Assembly (NCBI GenBank): GCA_016935715.1
Contig: JAFGQJ010000052.1
Location: 1 to 10,443, forward strand
Direction of reading: 5' to 3'
DNA: 10,443 nt
Source of the DNA: Spirochaetales bacterium
Lineage (GTDB): Bacteria; Spirochaetota; Spirochaetia; SZUA-6; DRHE01
The first letter of the stretch is position 1. Every line of letters begins with the position of its first letter. The position numbers and the translations under genes are program-made. The notes beneath the pieces were generated by a model that was not told where the DNA came from, made no database searches, and saw only the letters and a program-made list of their open reading frames with translations. Shown piece by piece: positions 1 to 6,261 of this stretch.

Positions 1-378
1 TCCGAGAGATTCGTCGTCTACAACATGGGGAGGGCATACCTGGACGGCAATGTCGAGTACAGGGAAGTGTCGGTCGACGGTTTCATCCGGGATCTCACCT
101 CCTGCAAGGCGGTCCTGTGCAACGGCGGCTATACCCTGATCAGCGAATCCCTGTTCCTGGGCAAGCCTGTTCTTTCCATACCCATCGTCAATTCCTTCGA
201 GCAGATTCTCAACTCCGTATATCTCGACAGGCTCGGATACGGCCAGTTTTCCAGGGAGTTCTCCGCAGCGGAGATCCGCCGCTTCGTCGGCCGCCTGGAC
301 CGGTTCAAGGCGAACATCGGGAAGGATGATTTTTGCGGCAACAGGGAGATCGTGGATTTCCTGCTGGCCAATGTCTGA
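1..378 (+). CDS. Glycosyltransferase, GT-B fold, C-terminal fragment (MJ1255-like family)
   Basis: The frame is open from the first base, so this is the last 125 residues of a protein that starts outside the window. The segment CNGGYTLISESLFLGKPVLS, followed by IP and then FEQ, LN and LGYG, matches what I know of the nucleotide-sugar-binding C-terminal half of GT-B glycosyltransferases. It is closest to the MJ1255 / MurG-like group, which has 'GGfsliSEal.lgkP' and 'fEQ..Na..l...G' in this order. The likely role is transfer of a sugar from a nucleotide donor to a lipid or envelope acceptor in the cytoplasm, but the substrate cannot be told. The acceptor-binding N-terminal half is missing. The TGA stop is at 376-378. 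The gene runs toward the operon on the other strand with 30 bp between the stops, and I see no convincing hairpin terminator in that gap. The family call is moderately sure; the substrate is unknown. Confidence 0.72.
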   Translation, partial: SERFVVYNMGRAYLDGNVEYREVSVDGFIRDLTSCKAVLCNGGYTLISESLFLGKPVLSIPIVNSFEQILNSVYLDRLGYGQFSREFSAAEIRRFVGRLDRFKANIGKDDFCGNREIVDFLLANV

Positions 379-408
379 AGCGGCCGTTCGGGGTGCGGGG
401 AAAACGCC

Positions 409-1674
409 TCAGTAGACTTCCTCCAGCACGTAGAAGTAGTTTCGGTCGGTGCCGAAGACCATCCAGCGGCCCGCGATCACGGGGGCGCTCAGCAGGGCTC
501 CCTCCAGCTCCATCTCCCAGAGAAGGCGCCCGTTTTTGGCGGCCAGACAGACCAGACGGGGAGGCTCGCCGCCAGGAAACCCGGCCTCGTAAGCCTCCTC
601 CCCCTCGATTCCGAAGTACAGGCGGTTGCCGGCCACGGTCGGAGCGCTGGAGGTAGGCCGGTCGAAGGCCCGGGTCCAGGCCAGGGCGCCGTTTGCCGCC
701 TGGAAGGCCCGGACTACCGTATCTCCGCTGGTATAGATGACCAGATTCCGCCAGATCGCCGGAGCCAGGTAGTCCAGGAGCTTCATGTTGTCGGAGAACA
801 TCCTCCCTGACTCCACCCGCAGCATCTCGCCCCAATCTGAAAAGTCCGAGTACTGCCAGACCATCTGCCCGGTCTCCCGCTGAAAGGCGTAGTAGTCGAA
901 GCTCCAGTACTCCCCGCGGTAGGTGGCCGTGGAGAAGTAGAGCAGATCCCCCTTGAGGGCGGGGAAGGAATACCAGACGGCCTGGAACATCGAGGTATCC
1001 AGGATCCACAGGTAGGAGCGCGCATTCAGGTCGAAAGCCCCGAAGGCGTGCGGCCGGGCAGGCGGTCCGGGGGCGAAGTACAGGACGTCCTCGTACACCT
1101 GAAAGGTGTTGTAGTGCCAGACGGGATTCGGCAGGGTGAAAAGCTGCTCTCCCTGCGGCGTCACGAAATAGGCGGTGCCGCCGTCACTGGTGAAGATGAT
1201 GAAGTTCTCATAGCCCACGATCGAGGATTGGACCGTGGAGTCGGTCTGGAACGACCAGATCTCCCTGCCGTCCTCCTGGGAGACCGCGTACAGCCTGCCC
1301 ACGTTGTTGCCGAAGTACAATTTCTCCGAATCCGCGAAGGGAATCGAGTTGATGGCTCCGCGGGTCTTGGCGACCCAGTTCATGTAGCCGCTCTCGATGT
1401 CCAGGGCGTAGAAGTTGCCGTCGGTGGACCCGAAGTAGATCGTGCCGTCCAGAACGACCGGGTTGTTGAAGGCGTACGTGGGTTCCGCCCCCGGCTGAAG
1501 CTGGAGCTTCCACTTGATGGCGAGGGGCGGTCGCAGGGCATTGGCCGTATAGCCGCGGCCCTGCTGACCCCGGAACATCACCCAATCGCTGCGGTGGCGG
1601 CAGCCGGATACGGTCAGCACCACGGAGACAGCGAGCAGGATCGGGGCGGCGTACCGGCGGGCGGCGGAGATCAC
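409..1674 (-). CDS. PQQ-type beta-propeller lipoprotein
   Basis: A 421-residue protein with a short basic N-terminus, a hydrophobic stretch (about 10-22) and a lipobox V22-S23-G24-C25. It should therefore be exported and lipidated on Cys25. The rest is made of beta-propeller blades of the PQQ/WD-like kind. Repeated units read roughly 'P-V-v-ldg-tIYFGs-dGnfYALDi-sG...W', at about 72-100, 112-140, 151-180, 240-275, 304-333 and 344-386, ending with a last strand at 396-420. Such propellers (BamB and its relatives) usually scaffold protein contacts in the envelope; none of the catalytic residues of quinoprotein dehydrogenases is evident, so a scaffold role is an inference. The start is GTG at 1672-1674 and overlaps the TGA of the upstream transglutaminase gene (GTGA, 1671-1674), implying translational coupling. 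It is the last gene of the MoxR operon and probably works with that module at the cell envelope. Confidence 0.85.
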   Translation of the reverse strand: MISAARRYAAPILLAVSVVLTVSGCRHRSDWVMFRGQQGRGYTANALRPPLAIKWKLQLQPGAEPTYAFNNPVVLDGTIYFGSTDGNFYALDIESGYMNWVAKTRGAINSIPFADSEKLYFGNNVGRLYAVSQEDGREIWSFQTDSTVQSSIVGYENFIIFTSDGGTAYFVTPQGEQLFTLPNPVWHYNTFQVYEDVLYFAPGPPARPHAFGAFDLNARSYLWILDTSMFQAVWYSFPALKGDLLYFSTATYRGEYWSFDYYAFQRETGQMVWQYSDFSDWGEMLRVESGRMFSDNMKLLDYLAPAIWRNLVIYTSGDTVVRAFQAANGALAWTRAFDRPTSSAPTVAGNRLYFGIEGEEAYEAGFPGGEPPRLVCLAAKNGRLLWEMELEGALLSAPVIAGRWMVFGTDRNYFYVLEEVY

Positions 1675-3887
1675 GAGTAGTACAACCCCTTCAGGCTGAA
1701 GGCCCGGCGCAGGGCGGGCAGCAGTCCGGGGCGCCGGCTCGACCGCAGGATCTGCCGGTACTCCGCCCGCAGGGCACGCCAGGCCCGGGCACGCTCGGCG
1801 GGCTCCAGCTTTTCCCTGAAGCGCAGCATGGTGTAGATGCGGGCGAATTCGGACAGCTCGGGGTGATCCCCGGCGTACTCCATGGGGGTCAGGAAGGGTC
1901 GCTTCACTTCCAGCCCCCCCTCGGCAAGCCGGATGAGCAGAAGGGTGTACAGCGCCTTGAGGCCGCGAAGATCCTCGCGGCGGGCCGCGGAGCCGAGGTA
2001 CAGCTTGCGGGCGAAGCGGAAGACGTAGATTCCCGCCAGGACCAGCGCCGCCAGGGCCAGCAGGAACTGCAGAGCCAGGAGCCAGGGAAAGCGGAAGATG
2101 CGGCGCTGCATCTCCTCACCCTGTATCAGGGGGATGACCACGTTCATCGAGTTGGGATTGCGATCCGGGGGAGGGGGAAGAGTGTAGGCCGTGGATTCCA
2201 GGTCCACCCATCCGAAGGAGGGGATGTAGACCTGGACCCAGGAGTGGCGCTGCGCCGTGGTCACCAGGTACAGGTTCTGGAAGGGGATCTTCTGCAGCTC
2301 CGGGATCGCCTCCCTCAGCATGAACAGCCCGCGCAGGTGAGCGAAGCTCTGCAGATCCCGGGAGGCCAGGTAGCCGGTCACCACCCGTGCGGGGATCCCG
2401 GCCAGACGGAGCAGGATCGCCGAGGTGTTGGAAAACTCCGTGCAGTCCCCCTGCCGTTTCTCCACCAGGAACCGGTTCATCCTGGCAACGGAAGTACTGT
2501 CATCGAAGCCGATGTCGTACTGGAAGTCGGAGAAGCTGCGCAGGATCGCCTCGATCCGTTCGTAGTATCCTGTTTTTTCCCCGAGCGCCTTCCGGAGATG
2601 GGACAGGAAGCTCTGCCGGTGCTCGTCGGAGAGGGGAATCCGGAGATAGGGCTCCAGGCGGGTGCGCTCCTCCGCGCCGAGCTCCCGGACCGCGGACCAT
2701 TCCCGAGGTCCCGAAAGGCTGAGCTGGGAGGTGGCGGTATAGGAGTACTGGAAGGGATTGTACCTGCGCCGGAGAACCGTGGGCTCGATGCTCTGCGGCC
2801 GGTAGGGGATGTAGCGCTCCGGCAGGGTGGAGAAGGTGATGATCTCCGTGCTCCGGCGCTGCCGCTCCTGCGGCTGCTCCGGGTTGTTCCACGTTTCCAG
2901 GAAGCGCAGGTAGGACAGCTCGTTCAGGGGCTCATCCGGAGACAGCAGGAAGCCCGCTTCAGGATCGAATTCCCCGTAGTAGGCGTCGGCGGCATACAAT
3001 GGCTCCACCGGGCTGGCCAGGACCATGACGGCGTACTGTTTGCCTTCCGTCCCTCCCTCCGTGCCCGACTCGCCCCACTGGTCCGACGGGATCCCCTCGA
3101 GGGCGTTGCGCCCGTCTTCCCCCGGCTGCTCCCCGTCGCCCGGACGCTCCCCCCGCGTGTCCAGCCAGCGCCCGTCGTCGCTGCGCAGGTTTCCCCCGGG
3201 CCAGCCCGGCCCCTGTTCGTCCAGCGGGACCGGTTTCGGTTCGATATCCTTCTCGATCCGGTTCAGGGCGACCGCGTGACGGAGGAAATCAGGGGGCAGG
3301 ATGAAGCTCACCACCAGGAACAGCGGCACGGCGATCAGGAAAAAGAGGACGATCTCCCTCAGTCCCCGCCTGCTTCCCCTGGAGTGGAACTCGCTCAGGT
3401 ACAGCACGATCCCGTGCAGCAGGAAGGCGAGGGGTATGAGGATCAGGATGACCTGGGTGAGGCCGCTCGCCTGCCGGGCGAGCTCCTCCGACGCACGGGA
3501 GAAGCTGAGGATCCTGTAGGCGATCACGGCCAGCAGAAAGGGTTCCAGCACGGCGACGGGGCGGCCGAAGCTCCCGCTCTTGAACACCGCAGCGGTCAGG
3601 ATGAATGCCGCCGACGCACCCAGAGCGTACAGGAGAGTGGACAGCTCGAATCCGCCGATGAACAGCACGAACAACCCGATGGGAACGATCCCCGCCAGGA
3701 TCCAGGTGTGGATGCGCAGACGCGGCGGACAGAGGTAGTTGGCGATCAGCATCTGGGCGGGAACGAGGAAGAACCAGAAGATCAGGCCCACCCTGTCGTA
3801 AGGCACCACGATGGAGGGGTGCAGAATCGGCAGAGCGAAGGTGATCAGGTAGAGGCCGAGTCGGGTGAAGAAAAGGAAATGTTTCAT
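1671..3887 (-). CDS. Membrane transglutaminase-like protein with C-terminal DUF4129-like domain
   Basis: A 738-residue membrane protein with the TgpA-like layout. About seven hydrophobic segments come first (near 10-24, 34-50, 62-80, 83-101, 112-128, 145-163 and 178-197). A large soluble, probably extracytoplasmic part follows (about 198-598), then one more membrane segment (602-624) and a cytoplasmic tail. The transglutaminase core is visible: Cys482 in RQGDCTEFS, His548 in RHSW and Asp562 in GWVDLEST make the expected Cys-His-Asp triad. The tail (640-715) has the pattern of DUF4129: a 'PFLTPMEYA' segment, then 'FARIYTMLRF' and an amphipathic helix. Residues 215-285 are a low-complexity G/E/D/P-rich linker. 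The family acts as cysteine protease or cross-linking enzymes facing the periplasm; the substrate here is unknown. The start ATG (3885-3887) touches the TAG stop of the DUF58 gene with no gap and has a GAGGA ribosome-binding site 8 nt upstream. Its own stop overlaps the next gene. Confidence 0.92.
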   Translation of the reverse strand: MKHFLFFTRLGLYLITFALPILHPSIVVPYDRVGLIFWFFLVPAQMLIANYLCPPRLRIHTWILAGIVPIGLFVLFIGGFELSTLLYALGASAAFILTAAVFKSGSFGRPVAVLEPFLLAVIAYRILSFSRASEELARQASGLTQVILILIPLAFLLHGIVLYLSEFHSRGSRRGLREIVLFFLIAVPLFLVVSFILPPDFLRHAVALNRIEKDIEPKPVPLDEQGPGWPGGNLRSDDGRWLDTRGERPGDGEQPGEDGRNALEGIPSDQWGESGTEGGTEGKQYAVMVLASPVEPLYAADAYYGEFDPEAGFLLSPDEPLNELSYLRFLETWNNPEQPQERQRRSTEIITFSTLPERYIPYRPQSIEPTVLRRRYNPFQYSYTATSQLSLSGPREWSAVRELGAEERTRLEPYLRIPLSDEHRQSFLSHLRKALGEKTGYYERIEAILRSFSDFQYDIGFDDSTSVARMNRFLVEKRQGDCTEFSNTSAILLRLAGIPARVVTGYLASRDLQSFAHLRGLFMLREAIPELQKIPFQNLYLVTTAQRHSWVQVYIPSFGWVDLESTAYTLPPPPDRNPNSMNVVIPLIQGEEMQRRIFRFPWLLALQFLLALAALVLAGIYVFRFARKLYLGSAARREDLRGLKALYTLLLIRLAEGGLEVKRPFLTPMEYAGDHPELSEFARIYTMLRFREKLEPAERARAWRALRAEYRQILRSSRRPGLLPALRRAFSLKGLYYS

Positions 3888-5210
3888 CTACAGTATCCTC
3901 ACGGACAATGCCTGCTCCTCCAGCCTGCCGAAGGCGGGAGGAGCAACCCTGGGAGCCTCCAGGCGGGGCTCCCTGCGCAGGATCCACGATCCCGGCAGGC
4001 ACCCGCAGGCGCCCTGAAACAGAACCACCGGTACAGCCTCCCGGTTGCCCCCCTGCCCGGCGCCAACGGTGCGGAAGATGTACTGCCGGCCCTGAGGCTG
4101 GGAGCCCAGGAAGGCGGGCAGCCCGCGATCGAAGGCCGTGGAGAAGACGAACAGCTCTTCCTCCGGCGGGGTTTGGACGACCGACCCGGTTTCTTTCTGG
4201 AAGAACATGCCCGGCAGCTCCCAGCCGAAGCGTTCGATCTCTTCATCGCTGCGAAGCAGCCAGACGCCTGCCGCCGCGGTGAGACGGAACTGCATCTCGG
4301 GGTGCTCCTGCTTCATGAGGCGCAGGAAGGCCATGAGCCAGCTCTTCATGACGTTGAGGTGGAGCACCGATTCCAGGGTCTCCGTCCCCCTGTCGCGAAA
4401 ATTGCGGACCACCACGGGCAGGATCGTGGTTTTTTCCTGCGTGACCGGGGAGATGCGGGTGATCAGCTCGTCCAGGCGGCTGGAGACCTTCCAGTTGATA
4501 TCCCGGAAGCGATCCCCCGGCAGGTACTCGCGCATGTAGTATTTCTCCTCGTCGGAGCTGCGCTTGCGGCTTGTCTCTTCGAAACCCACGGAGGGTTCCG
4601 GGATGGGGATGCGCTTCTGGGCGAAGGAAGCGGGCTGGATGGAGAGTTGTCGCAGCATCTGGCCGGCGAAGCGGGCGCGGCTCAGCCCGAATATGTCCCT
4701 GACCGCGAAGCGTCCCGTGCAGGTGAGCAGGCCGCAGACGGGGAAGTAGAGGCCGATCGGATGGCGCGTGCCCTGGGCAAAGGAGATCTCCCGCCGGATT
4801 CTCAAGGTGGCGTTGCGGCCTGCCCTCAGGTTGCCTTTCACGGCGAAATGAACGCGGAAGAAGGGCAGGGTGCGTACCGGATCGGTGATCAGCGCCTGGG
4901 CCAGGCCGGCGCGGCGGGCAAACAGAGGGGTGGAGGAATCCCAATGCCAATGGACCTGCCTGCGGCCGTACGTCCCCGCCTGGAGGCGGGCGGCCACCGC
5001 TACCGCGGCCAGCATCAGGAGGGCGAGCAGTGCAAGGAGCACTCCGTAGGGATTATCCTGGGCCAGGCCCCGTCCCAGCAGGTACAGGGCAGCGGCAAGC
5101 AGCAGGGATCCGGCCAGGGTGAGGGGATAGTAGAAGACGAGGCTGCGAAGCCGGCGTCGGAAGGCCAATCGGATCGATGGGCTGCGGCTCTTCGCAAGGC
5201 TTTCGTTCAT
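3888..5210 (-). CDS. DUF58 family protein, membrane-anchored partner of MoxR
   Basis: A 440-residue protein. Two hydrophobic segments near the N-terminus (about 26-46 and 56-74) anchor it. The DUF58 signature is at about 226-250: a Y-M-R-E-Y-L-P-G-D start, then R-D-I-N-W-K and S-S-R-L-D-E-L-I, matching the family pattern 'reY.pGD..r.I.Wk.sAR...L'. DUF58 proteins usually carry a von Willebrand A-like domain after this motif and are thought to be substrates or adaptors of MoxR ATPases. Here the stretch after it (261-274, ILPVVVRNFRDRG) lacks a D-x-S-x-S metal site. The start ATG (5208-5210) overlaps the TGA of moxR as ATGA, with no clear ribosome-binding site of its own, which suggests coupled translation. 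The TAG stop (3888-3890) abuts the transglutaminase start. Family assignment is firm; the biochemical role is known only by analogy. Confidence 0.9.
   Translation of the reverse strand: MNESLAKSRSPSIRLAFRRRLRSLVFYYPLTLAGSLLLAAALYLLGRGLAQDNPYGVLLALLALLMLAAVAVAARLQAGTYGRRQVHWHWDSSTPLFARRAGLAQALITDPVRTLPFFRVHFAVKGNLRAGRNATLRIRREISFAQGTRHPIGLYFPVCGLLTCTGRFAVRDIFGLSRARFAGQMLRQLSIQPASFAQKRIPIPEPSVGFEETSRKRSSDEEKYYMREYLPGDRFRDINWKVSSRLDELITRISPVTQEKTTILPVVVRNFRDRGTETLESVLHLNVMKSWLMAFLRLMKQEHPEMQFRLTAAAGVWLLRSDEEIERFGWELPGMFFQKETGSVVQTPPEEELFVFSTAFDRGLPAFLGSQPQGRQYIFRTVGAGQGGNREAVPVVLFQGACGCLPGSWILRREPRLEAPRVAPPAFGRLEEQALSVRIL
3896..3900 (-). promoter_or_regulatory. Ribosome-binding site of the transglutaminase gene
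   Basis: On the minus strand GAGGA lies 8 nt before the ATG at 3887, inside the end of the DUF58 gene. It supports the chosen start and shows that this gene has its own initiation signal despite abutting its neighbour. Confidence 0.65.
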
Positions 5211-6220
5211 GCGCTGACTGGAACGGTTTTGAGGATCTCCTCGAGAAGGGGTACGGGCGACTGGGAGGCGTCCTGCATGACGAGGCGGTGGGAAACCGCC
5301 GGCAGGAAGATCTCCTTGACCAGATCGATGGTCACGTAGTCCTGTCCCCGCAGCAGGGCTAGGGCGCGGGCCAGGCGGGAGACCTTGACGCCCGTGCGGG
5401 GGCTGGCGCCCATCAGCACGTCGGGGTTATGCCGGGTCTGACGTACGCAGCTGACGATGTAGTCGACCACGTCGGCGTGGATGCTCACGCTGTCCACCAG
5501 TTTCTGCCACCCGAGCATCTGCGCGGAAGTGATCACCGGAGCAAAGCGGCTCCAGGCATCGTCCCGGCCGTGCTGCTTGATGATGGCCGCCTCGTCCCGC
5601 GAATCGGGATAGCCCATCGAAAGCTGGATCATGAAGCGGTCCAGCTGCGGCGCCGGCAGGGGGAACAGGTGCACGCCCTTCAGGTTCATCGTGGAGATGA
5701 TGAAGAAGGGATCGGGCAGCTCGTAGGTCTGGCTCTCCACGGTTACGGTCTGCTCCTCCATGGCCTGGAAGAAGGAGCCCTGCGTCTTGGGCGTGAGCAG
5801 ATTGATCTCGTCACAGAGCACGTAGTGGGCGAAGATCGGGCCCGGGATGAAGGTCAGGTGACTGGAGCTTCCCAGGAAACGGCTGAAGCCCAGGATGTCC
5901 TGGGGCAACAGGTCCACGGTGCACTGGATGCGGCTGAAATGTTTGACCGAGCCGCTGTCCGTGTCCGTCTCGTCCGCGACCCATTGAATCGACCCGGCCA
6001 GGGCGCGGGCCAGCGAGGTCTTGCCCACACCATGGGCATCCGCCAGCATCACGTGACCGCCGGCGATCTGTGCGGCGATGATATATTCCAGCTTGCGGGT
6101 ATCGATGTAAATTACGGATTTGATGTTTTCGATCAGGCGGGCTGCGCCCTGGCGGACGGCCAGCGCCTGCCCGGTTTCCGAGACATCGGCAACCGATGCT
6201 TCTTCGGTGGTGGCCTTCAT
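5207..6220 (-). CDS. MoxR family AAA+ ATPase
   Basis: A 337-residue AAA+ ATPase of the MoxR group, first gene of the operon. Visible motifs are Walker A at 61-68 (DAHGVGKT), Walker B at 134-138 (VLCDE) followed by INLLTPKTQG, and sensor 1 Asn179 in ISTMN. The MoxR-typical FPLPAPQLDRF at 186-196 contains the likely arginine finger Arg195, and sensor 2 Arg275 lies in GASPRTG. These agree with the family consensus, so the fold and ATPase role are well supported. Two deviations: the first Gly of the P-loop (GxxxxGKT) is Asp61, and about a dozen extra residues (around 82-95, rich in D/T/S) sit before the usual RIQ..DLLPQDI block. MoxR ATPases act as chaperones that activate DUF58/VWA partner proteins. 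The ATG at 6218-6220 is the only credible start, since no ATG, GTG or TTG follows early. The promoter just upstream leaves a leader of only a few nucleotides. An SD-like AAGAGA lies just before the ATG. Confidence 0.94.
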   Translation of the reverse strand: MKATTEEASVADVSETGQALAVRQGAARLIENIKSVIYIDTRKLEYIIAAQIAGGHVMLADAHGVGKTSLARALAGSIQWVADETDTDSGSVKHFSRIQCTVDLLPQDILGFSRFLGSSSHLTFIPGPIFAHYVLCDEINLLTPKTQGSFFQAMEEQTVTVESQTYELPDPFFIISTMNLKGVHLFPLPAPQLDRFMIQLSMGYPDSRDEAAIIKQHGRDDAWSRFAPVITSAQMLGWQKLVDSVSIHADVVDYIVSCVRQTRHNPDVLMGASPRTGVKVSRLARALALLRGQDYVTIDLVKEIFLPAVSHRLVMQDASQSPVPLLEEILKTVPVSA

Positions 6221-6226
6221 GTTCTC

Positions 6227-6255
6227 TTGAACATAGGAAAATTGACAAGTAAAGT
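6227..6255 (+). promoter_or_regulatory. Possible promoter of the methyltransferase gene
   Basis: TTGAAC (6227-6232) and TAAAGT (6250-6255) are 17 bp apart, each matching four of six consensus bases. The predicted start point, 7 nt after the -10 box, falls on the A of the ATG at 6262. There is no Shine-Dalgarno sequence before that ATG, which fits a leaderless transcript. The match is weak and could be chance in an AT-rich stretch. Confidence 0.35.
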
Positions 6256-6258
6256 CAA
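6230..6258 (-). promoter_or_regulatory. sigma70-like promoter of the moxR operon
   Basis: Read on the minus strand, TTGACT (6258 to 6253, five of six consensus bases) is followed after exactly 17 bp by TATGTT (6235 to 6230, four of six). Transcription would begin near 6223, only about 3 nt before the moxR ATG at 6220. The fit and spacing make this the best promoter-like sequence in the window, but it is a prediction. Confidence 0.6.
6242..6258. repeat. Short inverted repeat, possible operator
   Basis: TTGAC (6242-6246), a 7-bp spacer and GTCAA (6254-6258) form a perfect inverted repeat with 5-bp arms. It covers the moxR -35 box and overlaps both predicted promoters, so a dimeric regulator bound here could control both genes. 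The arms are short, and part of the match is simply the -35 consensus, so the operator role is only suggested. Confidence 0.35.
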
Positions 6259-6261
6259 CAT

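Larger units (their letters stand above)
6221..6261. promoter_or_regulatory. Divergent promoter region between moxR and methyltransferase genes
   Basis: This 41-bp AT-rich gap is the only space between two divergent genes, so both promoters must lie here or inside the opposite gene. It holds a promoter-like pair of hexamers on each strand plus an inverted repeat, listed separately. The elements overlap one another, so binding of RNA polymerase in the two directions would probably be mutually exclusive. Confidence 0.7.

Noticed and set aside
379..408. Possible bidirectional terminator between the glycosyltransferase and propeller genes
   Set aside because: Only a short CGGCCG palindrome is present, with no stable stem followed by a T run on either strand.
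1863..5339. Very long open frame on the + strand (about 1158 codons) opposite the MoxR operon
   Set aside because: It is antisense to three well-supported genes. Its product is rich in Gln, Gly, Arg and Glu with no recognisable domain, as expected for a shadow frame in GC-rich DNA.
6242..6247. Perfect -35 consensus TTGACA on the + strand before the methyltransferase gene
   Set aside because: At 17 bp spacing the -10 box would be GGCGAG inside the coding region, so it cannot serve this start. It is one arm of the inverted repeat.
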